Notes: generated by a model from the letters alone, not told the origin. DNA of 64,000 nt from Streptomyces sp. QL37 (GCF_002941025.1 NZ_PTJS01000001.1:5957472-6021471), one strand, 5' to 3'; shown: positions 1 through 8,856, counted from the stretch's first letter. Numbers and translations: made by a program.

Positions 1-58
1 CCCGGCTGCCCTCTTTCCGTCAGGACAGGGGTGGCCCTCCCGAAGCCGCACCACGCAC

Positions 59-724
59 ATGATTTCGAAAGCAGGAAAAGCCCTGAACGGCCACCTCGAC
101 CACCGCAGCCCTCTCGTGTTCGATACGCGCGAGCTGGGCCGGCGTCCTGGTGCCATGAAGCGGCTGACCCGCACGGTGGAAGCTCCGAAGGACCTCGGTA
201 TCGACGGGGTCATCGGTGTGCAGGAGAACGCGCCCCTGGCGCTGGACCTCCGCCTCGAATCGGTCATGGAAGGGGTGCTCGTCACAGGCACCGCCCGTGC
301 GACGGCCGAGGGGGAGTGCGTAAGGTGTCTGGAGCCGCTGGCCCTCGAGGTCGAAGCGGACTTCCAGGAGATGTTCTCGTACCCTGACGCCGATGACCGG
401 AACCGCAGCAGGACCGCGGACCCGGTCGACGACGCCGAGGACGACGAGGACAGGTTCTTTCTCGAGGACGACTCGTTCGACCTCGAGCCTGTGCTGCGTG
501 ACGCGGTGGTGCTCGCACTGCCGCTGCAGCCGGTGTGCAAGGAGACCTGTGCCGGTCTGTGTTCCGAGTGCGGAATCAGGCTGGACGAGAATCCGGACCA
601 CCACCACGATGCCGTCGACATCCGTTGGGCGGCACTGCAAGGACTCGCCGAGACCGTTCAGGACGGCGAGAAGGACAACATGGGCGGCGCCGAACCGGGC
701 GTCGACGAGAAGCAGGAGAAGTAG
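59..724 (+). CDS. YceD/DUF177 family protein
   Basis: A 221-residue DUF177 (YceD) protein, the family usually encoded just before rpmF. The role is not firmly established; in other bacteria it is linked to 23S rRNA and L32 accumulation. Visible features are a basic N-terminal part ([13 protein letters not shown]), a central CVRCLEPL motif, an acidic stretch, and a C-terminal cysteine cluster ([13 protein letters not shown]) that looks metal-binding. The ATG at 59 has no clear ribosome site. A CTG at 83, preceded by GGAAAAG, is in frame and begins nearer the conserved [11 protein letters not shown] block, so the true start may be there. The stop lies 2 nt before rpmF, so the two genes are co-transcribed. 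Confidence 0.88.
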   Translation: MISKAGKALNGHLDHRSPLVFDTRELGRRPGAMKRLTRTVEAPKDLGIDGVIGVQENAPLALDLRLESVMEGVLVTGTARATAEGECVRCLEPLALEVEADFQEMFSYPDADDRNRSRTADPVDDAEDDEDRFFLEDDSFDLEPVLRDAVVLALPLQPVCKETCAGLCSECGIRLDENPDHHHDAVDIRWAALQGLAETVQDGEKDNMGGAEPGVDEKQEK

Positions 725-726
725 CC

Positions 727-900
727 GTGGCTGTTCCGAAGCGGAAGATGTCGCGCAGCAACACGCGCCACCGCCGGTCGCAGTGGAAGGCTGCGGTCCC
801 CACCCTGGTTTCGTGCGAGCGTTGCCAGGAGCCGAAGCTCCAGCACATTGCGTGCCCGAGCTGCGGCACCTACAACAAGCGCCAGGTCCTCGAGGTCTGA
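727..900 (+). CDS. rpmF: 50S ribosomal protein L32
   Basis: L32, 57 residues with a GTG start and the family-typical opening [19 protein letters not shown]. Two CxxC pairs (CERC and CPSC) make this the zinc-binding form; many actinobacteria also carry a cysteine-free copy used in zinc starvation, which is not in this window. It follows the yceD stop by 2 nt and precedes rnc, the conserved arrangement. Confidence 0.97.
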   Translation: MAVPKRKMSRSNTRHRRSQWKAAVPTLVSCERCQEPKLQHIACPSCGTYNKRQVLEV

Positions 901-919
901 GCGGCTGGTGAGAGGCCCG

Positions 920-1741
920 ATGTCTGAGTTGTCCAGCTCCAAGAAGACAGACAACATCAACACAGCCTCGTCCCACACGCTTCTGGAAGGGCGGCTCGGG
1001 TATCACCTCGAGTCCGCCCTTCTGGTGCGTGCGCTGACCCATCGCTCGTACGCGTACGAGAACGGCGGTCTGCCCACCAACGAGCGGCTGGAGTTCCTCG
1101 GGGACTCCGTGCTCGGCCTGGTGGTCACGGACACGCTGTACCGCACCCACCCCGACCTGCCCGAAGGCCAGCTGGCCAAGTTGCGGGCCGCGGTGGTCAA
1201 CTCGCGTGCACTTGCGGAAGTGGGCCGCGGCCTCGAACTCGGTTCCTTCATCCGGCTCGGCCGCGGTGAAGAGGGCACGGGTGGCCGGGACAAGGCTTCC
1301 ATCCTCGCCGACACCCTTGAAGCGGTGATCGGCGCCGTCTATCTCGACCAGGGCCTCAGTGCGGCCTCGGAGCTGGTCCACCGGCTCTTCGACCCGCTGA
1401 TCGACAGGTCCTCCAACCTCGGAGCCGGCCTGGACTGGAAGACCAGTCTCCAGGAGCTCACCGCGAGCGAGAGCCTCGGAGTCCCCGAGTACCTCGTCAC
1501 GGAGACCGGCCCCGATCACGAGAAGACCTTTACTGCTGCCGCTCGCGTCGGTGGTGTCTCGTACGGCACCGGCACCGGCCGTAGCAAGAAGGAAGCGGAG
1601 CAGCAGGCCGCCGAGTCCGCCTGGCGTGAGATCAGCGCCGCCGCGGAAGCGCGGGAGGCCGCGGCCAAGGCCGCAGCCGACGGAGGGATCGCCGACATCC
1701 CTGCCGACCCGTCGCCGCACTCGGACGCGGCTCCGGCCTGA
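920..1741 (+). CDS. rnc: Ribonuclease III
   Basis: Double-stranded-RNA-specific endonuclease for rRNA and mRNA processing; the Streptomyces coelicolor orthologue (AbsB) is a global regulator of antibiotic production. The RNase III signature [13 protein letters not shown] is present, with the second acidic cluster around [15 protein letters not shown]-terminal dsRNA-binding domain follows (from about DWKTSLQEL to [12 protein letters not shown]), then an Ala-rich tail. I chose ATG 920 (273 aa) because AGAGG lies 5 nt upstream; GTG 908 is an in-frame alternative. It lies 19 nt after rpmF and is followed by a strong hairpin terminator. Confidence 0.96.
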   Translation: MSELSSSKKTDNINTASSHTLLEGRLGYHLESALLVRALTHRSYAYENGGLPTNERLEFLGDSVLGLVVTDTLYRTHPDLPEGQLAKLRAAVVNSRALAEVGRGLELGSFIRLGRGEEGTGGRDKASILADTLEAVIGAVYLDQGLSAASELVHRLFDPLIDRSSNLGAGLDWKTSLQELTASESLGVPEYLVTETGPDHEKTFTAAARVGGVSYGTGTGRSKKEAEQQAAESAWREISAAAEAREAAAKAAADGGIADIPADPSPHSDAAPA

Positions 1742-1748
1742 ACCGTCC

Positions 1749-1785
1749 GAGAGCCCCCCGGTGCCTTGTGCACCGGGGGGCTCTC
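1749..1785 (+). terminator. Strong hairpin terminator after rnc
   Basis: A perfect 16-bp inverted repeat: left arm 1749-1764, 5-nt loop CTTGT, right arm 1770-1785, very GC-rich, followed by a pyrimidine-rich tail (CTGTCTTCCCCCC). It begins 7 nt after the rnc stop. The mutM ribosome site lies just downstream, so mutM is probably expressed by readthrough or from a promoter in the short remaining gap. Confidence 0.85.
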
Positions 1786-1817
1786 GCTGTCTTCCCCCCT
1801 GTGCCGAAGGAGTCACC

Positions 1818-2675
1818 GTGCCCGAACTGCCCGAGGTCGAAGTCGTGCGGCGGGGTCTGGAACGCTGGACCGCAGGCCGCACCGTGCAGGACGTCGAGGT
1901 GCTGCATCCGCGTGCGGTGCGCCGGCACCTCGCGGGCGGCCCGGACTTCGCGGCCCGGCTCCGCGGTCTGCGCTTCGGCACGGCGATGCGCCGCGGCAAA
2001 TACCTCTGGGTCCCCCTCGACGAGGCGGAGTCCTCGCTCCTGGGTCACCTCGGCATGAGCGGTCAGCTGCTCGTGCAGCCCGAGGAGGCCGCCGACGAGA
2101 AGCACCTGCGGATCAGGGTCCGCTTCGACGACGCGCTCGGGACCGAGCTGCGCTTCGTCGACCAGCGGACCTTCGGAGGGCTCTCGCTGCACGACAACAC
2201 CCCCGAGGGCCTTCCCGACGTGATCGCGCACATCGCGCGCGACCCCCTCGACCCGGCCTTCGACGACACTGCCTTCCACCTGGCGCTGCGCCTGCGCCGT
2301 ACGACGGTCAAGCGCGCCCTGCTCGACCAGTCCCTGATCAGCGGCGTGGGCAACATCTACGCCGACGAGGCGCTCTGGCGCAGCCGGCTGCACTACGAGC
2401 GGCCGACCGCGACCCTGACCCGCCCGAAAACGGCGGAACTGCTCGGCCATGTCCGGGACGTGATGCGGGAGGCCCTCGATCAGGGCGGCACCAGCTTCGA
2501 CAGCCTGTACGTCAACGTGAACGGTGAGTCCGGCTACTTCGACCGGTCGCTGGACGCCTACGGCCGCGAGGACGAGCCTTGCCACCGCTGCGGTACGCCG
2601 ATGCGCCGACGGCCGTGGATGAACCGCTCCAGCTACTTCTGCCCGCGCTGCCAGCGTCCGCCGCGCATCTCCTGA
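1818..2675 (+). CDS. mutM: Formamidopyrimidine-DNA glycosylase
   Basis: Fpg/MutM, a bifunctional glycosylase/AP lyase that removes 8-oxoguanine and ring-opened purines. After removal of the initiator residue the protein begins PELPEVE, giving the catalytic N-terminal proline and adjacent glutamate. The helix-two-turn-helix segment ([20 protein letters not shown]) and a C-terminal four-cysteine zinc finger (CHRCG then CPRCQ) are intact. Length is 285 aa, normal for the family. The GTG at 1818 has AAGGAG about 6 nt upstream; longer in-frame extensions lack the essential N-terminal proline and are rejected. Confidence 0.97.
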   Translation: MPELPEVEVVRRGLERWTAGRTVQDVEVLHPRAVRRHLAGGPDFAARLRGLRFGTAMRRGKYLWVPLDEAESSLLGHLGMSGQLLVQPEEAADEKHLRIRVRFDDALGTELRFVDQRTFGGLSLHDNTPEGLPDVIAHIARDPLDPAFDDTAFHLALRLRRTTVKRALLDQSLISGVGNIYADEALWRSRLHYERPTATLTRPKTAELLGHVRDVMREALDQGGTSFDSLYVNVNGESGYFDRSLDAYGREDEPCHRCGTPMRRRPWMNRSSYFCPRCQRPPRIS

Positions 2676-2688
2676 CGGGGCCGGCCCT

Positions 2689-2713
2689 CCGCAGCACCAT
2701 CACGGTGCTGCGG
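2689..2713. terminator. Bidirectional terminator, mutM / CAP gene
   Basis: Perfect 10-bp inverted repeat (CCGCAGCACC, 5-nt loop, GGTGCTGCGG) between the convergent stops of mutM and the CAP-domain gene. It can end transcription from both sides. Confidence 0.75.
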
Positions 2714-2718
2714 GTTCC

Positions 2719-3663
2719 TCAGAAGCCGAAGTCCTGCGTCCACCAAGGGCCGCCGGAGCCGAGGTGGACCCCCACGCCGAGCGTCTTGTAATCGCAGTTG
2801 AGAATGTTTGCGCGGTGGCCGTCGCTGTTCATCCAGGCGTCCATCACGGCCTGCGCGTCGGCCTGGCCCCGGGCTATGTTCTCGCCGCCCAGCCCCTGCA
2901 CACCGGCTGCGGCGGCACGGTCCCAGGGGGTCGCCCCGTCGGGGTCGGTGTGGCCGAAGAAGTCGCGCGCCGCCATGTCCTCGCTGAAGTCCTGGGCCAG
3001 CGCGGTCAGCGAGGCGCTCGTGGTCACCGGGCTGCAGCCGACCTTCGCGCGCTCCTGGTTGACCAGGGCGAGCACGGTGGCCTGAGCCGAGGTGGGGGAG
3101 GGGCTCGCGGGGGCGGTGGCCTCGCGGCTCGGCGTCGCGGACGAGGTCTTCGGAGCGGCCGGCTTCTTGGCCGCGGGGCTGGACGATGTGGTCTTCCTCG
3201 GCTCCGGGGCGGGAGCCTTCGTCCGCTCCGGAGCCTTCGTCGCCGGCTTCGTCGCGGCGGCGGACGGCTTCTCGCCCTGCTTCTCGCTCGGGGTGGCCGA
3301 AGGGGACTTCGAGGGGGCGGCGGAGCGGCCGGAACCCCGGTCGGCCTCGGCGGACGCGGAGGCGGAGGTGCGGCCGGTCGGCTCGGCGGACGACTCGCCC
3401 TGGGTCAGCAGGTCGGGAGCACCGCCGGCGTGGACCTGGTCGGCCGCCCCGCCTCCGCTCACGCTGTAGCTGTCCCCGCCGGGAAGCAGACCCGAGGCCA
3501 CGGCGACCGCTCCGACGGCCACGGCCGCGGACACGCCGAGGAGCCCGGCGCGTACGGGTAGGCCCGCCCGCTTCTTCCGGCGTGCGCTCCGGGGCCCTTC
3601 CTCCGCGTTCGCCGCGTGCTGCTCAGCGGCGGGGGCCGCGCCTGCGCGTCGATGCCGTCCCAT
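2719..3663 (-). CDS. Secreted CAP (SCP/PR1)-domain protein
   Basis: Probably exported. A basic N-terminus (MGRHRR, later RRKKR) leads to one hydrophobic segment (GLLGVSAAVAVGAVAVASGLL), then a long Ser/Thr/Pro/Ala/Lys-rich linker, then a C-terminal CAP domain of about 120 residues. CAP hallmarks visible: LVNQERAKVGC, FGHTDPDGATPWDRA, GENIARGQ and HRANILNCDYKTLGVG. Bacterial CAP proteins are extracellular and of mostly unknown activity. The start at 3663 is chosen because GAGGAAGG lies about 9 nt upstream; a start 63 nt further up (3726) lacks one and would add a non-conserved N-terminus. Divergent from acyP. Confidence 0.88.
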   Translation of the reverse strand: MGRHRRAGAAPAAEQHAANAEEGPRSARRKKRAGLPVRAGLLGVSAAVAVGAVAVASGLLPGGDSYSVSGGGAADQVHAGGAPDLLTQGESSAEPTGRTSASASAEADRGSGRSAAPSKSPSATPSEKQGEKPSAAATKPATKAPERTKAPAPEPRKTTSSSPAAKKPAAPKTSSATPSREATAPASPSPTSAQATVLALVNQERAKVGCSPVTTSASLTALAQDFSEDMAARDFFGHTDPDGATPWDRAAAAGVQGLGGENIARGQADAQAVMDAWMNSDGHRANILNCDYKTLGVGVHLGSGGPWWTQDFGF

Positions 3664-3721
3664 GCGCTGTGCCTTCCTCGTGCTCCGGGCGTCTTCCGAC
3701 GTCACCGCGTCAAAGATCAAA

Positions 3722-3739
3722 CTCACCCGTTCGGGTGAG
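3722..3739. promoter_or_regulatory. Inverted repeat between divergent CAP gene and acyP
   Basis: CTCACCCGTTCGGGTGAG: arms CTCACCCG and CGGGTGAG around a 2-nt centre. It lies 59 nt upstream of the CAP gene start and 79 nt upstream of acyP. No T-tract follows and no gene ends here, so an operator or a 5-prime UTR hairpin fits better than a terminator. The binding protein is unknown. Confidence 0.45.
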
Positions 3740-3817
3740 GCTATTGCGAGGGGACCTTACGCCATGGCGGATTGGGGCGGCGTGCTCCTTGATGAATTGG
3801 GCGGTTAGCGTTCGGGC

Positions 3818-4099
3818 ATGAACGAAGATGCACGACTCGTCGTATGGGTACGCGGCCGAGTACAGCAAGTAGGGTTCCGCTGGTTCACCAGGGCAAATGC
3901 TTTGGAGATCGGAAAGCTCACCGGCTTCGCACTCAATCTCGACGACGGCCGGGTGCAGGTGGTGGCGGAAGGGCCGCGTGAGAATTGCCACCGTCTGCTC
4001 GACTGGCTCGGTTCCGAGGACACGCCCGGGCGCGTGGACGGTGTCACTGAGATCTGGGACACGCCGCGCGGCGGATACGAAGGGTTCGCGATCCGCTGA
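3818..4099 (+). CDS. acyP: Acylphosphatase
   Basis: A 93-residue acylphosphatase that hydrolyses the carboxyl-phosphate bond of small acyl phosphates. The fold signature [13 protein letters not shown] carries the phosphate-binding arginine (R21), and the catalytic asparagine is N40 in [11 protein letters not shown]. Length and both active residues match the family. No Shine-Dalgarno sequence is evident; TAGCGT ends 6 nt before the ATG, so a leaderless transcript is possible. Confidence 0.95.
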   Translation: MNEDARLVVWVRGRVQQVGFRWFTRANALEIGKLTGFALNLDDGRVQVVAEGPRENCHRLLDWLGSEDTPGRVDGVTEIWDTPRGGYEGFAIR

Positions 4100-4536
4100 T
4101 CCCGCCCGGGAAAAACCGGCCGGACGCGCTGTGCGCACGGATGACGGCGAGCGGTGAACAGGGGGAGGGTCTGGGCCTCGCACCCGAAATGACCTGCGGG
4201 GGAAGCGGAAGTCCGGTCATGGTTGCCAAGAGAGGCGTGCCATGCCAGGCTGCGGCATTGACGAAGATCTCCACGCCCTTCGGGAACCCGCAGGAGAGTC
4301 GCGCCGCATGATCGTCGGGCCGCGCACCCCCGGGACGCCCGGCTCGCTGGCGTGTGATCGTGTTGACCGTCAAACTTTTTGGTGAGACGCTGAAAACCCC
4401 GCGCACCTCAGCTGTTCGGCAGAGCTGGTGACAGCAGAACAGCAGTGAATTCAGAGCACTGCCGAGCACCGCGGGTGCGATTCCCTCACGACCCACACCG
4501 CATCGGTCGGTCACTCAGTGTGGAGGACCTTTCATC
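4100..4536. other. 437-nt intergenic region with possible structured leader
   Basis: No convincing gene. It contains an 11-bp palindrome TTGACCGTCAA at 4363-4373 next to an AT-rich stretch (AAACTTTTTGG), unusual here and a promoter/operator candidate. Further on are small hairpins, for example GCACC-GCG-GGTGC near 4478-4490, before the ribosome site of the coiled-coil gene. A region near 4485 looks slightly like a tRNA T-arm but no cloverleaf forms. Confidence 0.4.
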
Positions 4537-4749
4537 ATGGCAAAGGCGCTTCTCGGTTACGTCGGCGGTTCCGATCCGCGACTCCTCGCCGAGATGCGAC
4601 GGCTCCAGAAGCGCGTCCAGGACCTGGAATCCGAGCTCGTACGGATCCAGGACGAGAACGACGCGCTCAACGCCGCCGCTCAGCACCAGGAGTCGCTGCT
4701 CGACAGCATCGACATCGACGTACCCCAGGCGGAGCCCGCGCTGACCTGA
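4537..4749 (+). CDS. Small coiled-coil protein (unknown function)
   Basis: A 70-residue protein, MAKALLGYVGGSDPRLLAEM onward, then a heptad-like stretch (RRLQKRVQDLESELVRIQDE) predicting a short coiled coil, ending in an acidic tail. GGAGG precedes the ATG by 11 nt (GTGGAGGACCTTTCATC). Codon use matches neighbouring real genes. I recall similar small proteins upstream of smc in other Streptomyces but know of no function. Position and coiled coil make a link to SMC conceivable; that is inference only. Confidence 0.75.
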   Translation: MAKALLGYVGGSDPRLLAEMRRLQKRVQDLESELVRIQDENDALNAAAQHQESLLDSIDIDVPQAEPALT

Positions 4750-4929
4750 CCCCACGGCCCTGCCGGGGCCGGTCGGGCCACACGCCAGCCGCTCGGGATC
4801 AACCATCGAAGTCTTCGTCACGGATCGTCGTTCTGGAACACCGAGGATTGCTCGTGATCCGGTCCGCCAGCGATCCGTCACGCAAGACCGTGCTCGAATG
4901 ACTGCACAGCAGCACCGTGCAGGATTTAC

Positions 4930-4960
4930 AAGGGACGCTCCGGCGTCCCTTCTTTCTTTC
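4930..4960 (+). terminator. Rho-independent terminator with T-tract
   Basis: AAGGGACGC, loop TCCG, GCGTCCCTT (4930-4951), followed directly by CTTTCTTTC. T-tailed terminators are scarce in this high-GC window. It ends either the coiled-coil gene transcript or an independent RNA. Confidence 0.8.
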
Positions 4961-5044
4961 CCCCCGGGCCGTCGTCGGCCTATCGCTCTTCGCTTACCGT
5001 CTGATGTGCCCTGCACCTTCATCAGCGAAACCGAGAGTGAAAGG

Positions 5045-5050
5045 TAGAGT
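5045..5050 (+). promoter_or_regulatory. Candidate -10 for a leaderless smc mRNA
   Basis: TAGAGT ends 8 nt before the smc GTG and no Shine-Dalgarno sequence lies between them. That spacing would start the transcript at or near the start codon. The -35 is not convincing. Confidence 0.4.
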
Positions 5051-5058
5051 CCGGCGGC

Positions 5059-8000
5059 GTGCACCTCAAGGCCCTGACCCTCCGTGGTTTCAAATCGTTC
5101 GCCTCCGCCACGACCCTGCGGTTCGAACCGGGGATCACCTGCGTCGTGGGACCCAACGGGTCGGGGAAATCCAATGTGGTGGACGCCCTCTCCTGGGTCA
5201 TGGGGGAACAAGGGGCCAAATCCCTGCGCGGCGGCAAGATGGAAGACGTGATCTTCGCCGGCACCACGGGAAGGCCGCCTCTCGGCCGCGCGGAAGTGTC
5301 GCTGACGATCGACAATTCCGACGGCGCGCTGCCCATCGAGTACGCCGAGGTGACGATCACCCGGATCATGTTCCGCAACGGCGGCAGCGAATACCAGATC
5401 AACGGCGACACCTGCCGGCTGCTCGACATCCAGGAACTCCTCTCGGACTCCGGTATCGGCCGCGAGATGCACGTCATCGTCGGCCAGGGCCGGCTGGACT
5501 CGGTCCTGCACGCCGACCCGACGGGGCGCCGCGCCTTCATCGAGGAGGCGGCGGGTGTGCTCAAGCACCGTAAGCGCAAGGAGAAGGCGCTGCGGAAGCT
5601 GGAGGCGATGGGCGCCAACCTGGCCCGTGTCCAGGACCTCACCGACGAACTGCGGCGCCAGCTCAAGCCGCTGGGCCGGCAGGCCGCCGTGGCCCGCCGG
5701 GCCGCCGTCATCCAGGCCGACCTGCGGGACGCCCGGCTGCGGCTCCTCGCCGACGACCTGGTGCGGCTGCGGGAGGCGCTGCGTGGCGAGATCGCCGACG
5801 AGGCCGCCCTCAAACGGCGGAGGGAGGCGGCGGAGGCCGAGCTCAAGGCCGCGCTCGCCCGCGAGGCGGACCTGGAGGACGAGGTACGCCGGCTGGCGCC
5901 ACGGCTGCAGCGGGCCCAGCAGACCTGGTACGAACTCTCGCAGCTGGCCGAACGCGTGCGGGGCACGATCTCGCTCGCCGACGCCAGGGTGAAGAGTGCC
6001 ACCGCCGCACCGGAGGAGGAGCGGCGCGGGCGGGACCCGGAGGACATGGAGCGTGAGGCCGCCCGGATCCGTGAGCAGGAGGCGGAGCTGGAGGCGGCGC
6101 TCGAAGCGGCCGAGCACGCCCTGGAGGACACCACCGCGCACCGGGCCGAACTGGAGCGGGAGCTGGCCGCCGAGGAACGCTGGCTCCGGGACGCGGCCCG
6201 GGCCATCGCCGACCGGCGCGAAGGGCTCGCACGGCTCACCGGTCAGGTCAACGCCGCCCGCAGCCGGGCGGGTTCGGCGCAGGCCGAGATCGACCGGCTG
6301 GCCGCCTCACGGGACGAGGCGCAGGAGCGGGCGGTCGCGGCCCAGGAGGAGTACGAGCAGCTCAAGGCCGAGGTCGAGGGGCTGGACGCGGGGGACGCGG
6401 AGCTGGCGGAGCAGCACGAGGCCGCCAAACGGGAGCTCGCCGAGGCGGAGGCGGCCCTGAGCGCGGCGCGCGAGGCGGTCACCGCGGCGGAACGCAGCCG
6501 CGCGGCGGTCTCCGCCCGGCACGAGGCGCTGTCGCTGGGCCTCCGCCGCAAGGACGGCACCGGGGCGCTGCTCGGCGCGGGGGACCGGCTCACCGGACTG
6601 CTCGGACCGGTCGCGGAACTGCTCACGGTGGCTCCGGGACACGAGGTCGCGGTGGCCGCCGCGCTGGGCGTGGCCGCCGACGCCGTCGCGGTGACGGGTC
6701 CGGCCACCGCGGCGGACGCGATCCGTCTGCTGCGTAAGCAGGACGCGGGGCGCGCGGCGCTGGTGACGGGCGGAGCGGCGGCCGGACAGGTGCCCGCGCA
6801 GGGTACGGAGCAGCCGCGGGACCCTGTCGACGGCCCCGCCGGACAGGTGCCCGGGCAGGCTTCCGGTCCCACGGCCGCCGCGGAGCACGGTCCTGCGGCC
6901 GTCACCGTTCCCGGGCCGGGGCACGGCCCCACAGCCGTCACGGTCTCCGGCGCGGTACCGGGCGGTCCGGCCGCCGCTGCCGTCGCTGCCGGGGAACCCG
7001 CCGCGCCCGCCGTCGCGAGCCTGGTGCGGGGGCCCGCCGAGCTGGTGGCCGCAGTGCGGCGGCTGGTGCGCGGCATGGTCGTCGTCGGCACCCTGGAGGA
7101 CGCCGAGGAACTGATCGCGGCCCATCCCGGACTGACCGCCGTGACCGCCGAGGGCGACGTGCTGGGCGCCCACTTCGCGCACGGCGGATCCGCCGGGGCA
7201 CCCAGCCTGCTGGAGGTCCAGGCGTCCGTCGACGAGGCCGCCGCCGAGCTCGCCGAGCTCGCCGTGCGCTGCGAGGAACTCGCCTCGGCCCAGCGTGCCG
7301 AGGCCGCACGCCGCGGCGAGGGTGCCGCGCGGGTGGAGGAGCTGGGGGAGCGGCGCCGGGCCGCCGAGCGGGAGAAGTCGGGAGTGGCGCAGCAGCTCGG
7401 GCGGCTGGCCGGGCAGGCCCGAGGCGCCGCGGGTGAGGCCGAGCGGATGACCGCGTCCGCCGCCCGGGCGCAGGAGGCGCTGGAGCGGGCCACCGAGGAG
7501 GCCGAGGAGCTGGCGGAACGGCTGCTGGTCGCGGAGGAGACGCCGGTCGAGGAGGAGCCCGACACCTCCGTACGGGACCGGCTCGCCGCCGACGGGGCCA
7601 ACGCGCGCCAGACCGAGATGGAGGCGCGCCTCCAGGCCCGTACGCACGAGGAGCGGGTGAAGGCGCTCGCCGGACGGGCCGACGCCCTCGACCGCGGGGC
7701 CCGGGCCGAGCGCGAGGCGCGCACCCGCGCCGAACAGCGCCGCGCCCGGCTGCGTCACGAGGCGACCGTGGCCGCCGCCGTGGCGTCGGGCGCCCGTCAG
7801 CTGCTCGCCCACGTCGAGGTCTCGGTCGTACGGGCGGACGAGGAGCGGACCCGGGCCGAGGCGGCGAAGGCCGAGCGCGAGCGGGACCTGGCGGCCGAAC
7901 GCGGACGCGGCCGTGACCTCAAGAGCGAGCTCGACCGGCTCACCGACTCGGTGCACCGGGGCGAGGTGCTCGGGGCCGAGAAGCGGCTGCGCATAGAGCA

Positions 8001-8802
8001 GGTCGAGGCCAAGGCACTGGAGGAGTTCGGTGTCGAGCCGGCAGGCCTGGCCGCCGAGTACGGCCCGGAACAGCTGGTGCCGCCGTCCCACGCGGCGGAG
8101 GGCGAGGAGCTCCCGGCGGACCCGGAGGACCCGCGCAACCAGCCGAAGCCGTTCGTCAGGGCCGAGCAGGAGAAGCGGCTGAAGGCGGCCGAACGGGCGT
8201 ATCAGCAACTCGGGAAGGTGAATCCTCTCGCCCTGGAGGAGTTCTCGGCGCTGGAGGAACGGCACAAGTTCCTCTCCGAGCAGCTCGAAGACCTGAAGAA
8301 GACCCGGGCCGATCTGATGCAGGTGATCAAGGAGGTCGACGAGCGGGTCGAGCAGGTGTTCACGGAGGCGTTCCGGGACACCGCACGCGAGTTCGAGGGC
8401 GTCTTCTCCCGGCTCTTCCCGGGCGGTGAGGGCCGACTCGTCCTCACCGACCCGGACAACATGCTGACGACCGGTCTCGACGTCGAGGCCAGGCCGCCGG
8501 GCAAGAAGGTCAAGCGGCTCTCCCTGCTGTCCGGAGGCGAGCGATCCCTTACGGCAGTTGCCCTGCTGGTCTCCATCTTCAAGGCCAGGCCGAGCCCGTT
8601 CTACGTCATGGACGAGGTGGAGGCGGCGCTCGACGACACCAATCTGCAGCGTCTGATCCGGATCATGGTGGAGCTCCAGGAGAGCTCCCAGCTCATCGTC
8701 ATCACGCACCAGAAGCGGACGATGGAGGTCGCCGACGCGCTGTACGGAGTCTCGATGCAGGGCGACGGAGTCTCCAAGGTGATCAGCCAGCGGCTTCGCT
8801 GA
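5059..8802 (+). CDS. smc: Chromosome segregation protein SMC
   Basis: SMC ATPase that with ScpA/ScpB compacts and resolves the chromosome; in Streptomyces it acts in sporulation-linked segregation. Length 1247 aa. Walker A GPNGSGKS is at residues 31-38, the signature LSGGE at about 1157-1161, and Walker B VMDEVEAALDD from about 1183. Two long Glu/Ala/Arg-rich coiled-coil arms flank the hinge (about 510-710). The hinge is split by a low-complexity Ala/Pro/Gly/Val/Thr segment (about 572-652) between GRAALVTGG and LVRGPAELV. The reading frame stays open and in register on both sides. GTG start without a ribosome site, possibly leaderless. Confidence 0.97.
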   Translation: MHLKALTLRGFKSFASATTLRFEPGITCVVGPNGSGKSNVVDALSWVMGEQGAKSLRGGKMEDVIFAGTTGRPPLGRAEVSLTIDNSDGALPIEYAEVTITRIMFRNGGSEYQINGDTCRLLDIQELLSDSGIGREMHVIVGQGRLDSVLHADPTGRRAFIEEAAGVLKHRKRKEKALRKLEAMGANLARVQDLTDELRRQLKPLGRQAAVARRAAVIQADLRDARLRLLADDLVRLREALRGEIADEAALKRRREAAEAELKAALAREADLEDEVRRLAPRLQRAQQTWYELSQLAERVRGTISLADARVKSATAAPEEERRGRDPEDMEREAARIREQEAELEAALEAAEHALEDTTAHRAELERELAAEERWLRDAARAIADRREGLARLTGQVNAARSRAGSAQAEIDRLAASRDEAQERAVAAQEEYEQLKAEVEGLDAGDAELAEQHEAAKRELAEAEAALSAAREAVTAAERSRAAVSARHEALSLGLRRKDGTGALLGAGDRLTGLLGPVAELLTVAPGHEVAVAAALGVAADAVAVTGPATAADAIRLLRKQDAGRAALVTGGAAAGQVPAQGTEQPRDPVDGPAGQVPGQASGPTAAAEHGPAAVTVPGPGHGPTAVTVSGAVPGGPAAAAVAAGEPAAPAVASLVRGPAELVAAVRRLVRGMVVVGTLEDAEELIAAHPGLTAVTAEGDVLGAHFAHGGSAGAPSLLEVQASVDEAAAELAELAVRCEELASAQRAEAARRGEGAARVEELGERRRAAEREKSGVAQQLGRLAGQARGAAGEAERMTASAARAQEALERATEEAEELAERLLVAEETPVEEEPDTSVRDRLAADGANARQTEMEARLQARTHEERVKALAGRADALDRGARAEREARTRAEQRRARLRHEATVAAAVASGARQLLAHVEVSVVRADEERTRAEAAKAERERDLAAERGRGRDLKSELDRLTDSVHRGEVLGAEKRLRIEQVEAKALEEFGVEPAGLAAEYGPEQLVPPSHAAEGEELPADPEDPRNQPKPFVRAEQEKRLKAAERAYQQLGKVNPLALEEFSALEERHKFLSEQLEDLKKTRADLMQVIKEVDERVEQVFTEAFRDTAREFEGVFSRLFPGGEGRLVLTDPDNMLTTGLDVEARPPGKKVKRLSLLSGGERSLTAVALLVSIFKARPSPFYVMDEVEAALDDTNLQRLIRIMVELQESSQLIVITHQKRTMEVADALYGVSMQGDGVSKVISQRLR

Positions 8803-8856
8803 GCCATCGGTTCATCGACTGATGGGCAGTCACATCTCCTTTACCTAATCTTCAAC

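Larger units (their letters stand above)
4750..5058. other. 309-nt intergenic region before smc
   Basis: No protein gene I can support. It holds a weak GC hairpin directly after the coiled-coil gene (GGCCC-TGCC-GGGGCC), then about 150 nt of non-coding sequence ending in a canonical T-tailed terminator (4930-4960), then the smc promoter region. The 4770-4960 stretch could be a 3-prime UTR or a small RNA. Confidence 0.4.

Noticed and set aside
20..1999. 659-residue minus-strand open frame across yceD, rpmF and rnc
   Set aside because: Antisense shadow of high-GC coding genes; composition is Arg/Gly-rich with no domains and it overlaps well-supported genes.
3722..3739. c-di-AMP (ydaO-type) riboswitch ahead of the CAP-domain gene
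   Set aside because: Only a single short dyad is present; none of the conserved ydaO elements are seen.
4485..4510. tRNA-like T-arm (GGGTGCGATTCCC) in the gap before the coiled-coil gene
   Set aside because: No acceptor, D or anticodon stems can be drawn around it.
5059..8802. Frameshift as the cause of the low-complexity segment in SMC
   Set aside because: The reading frame is continuous with correct SMC sequence on both sides, so a double compensating shift would be needed.
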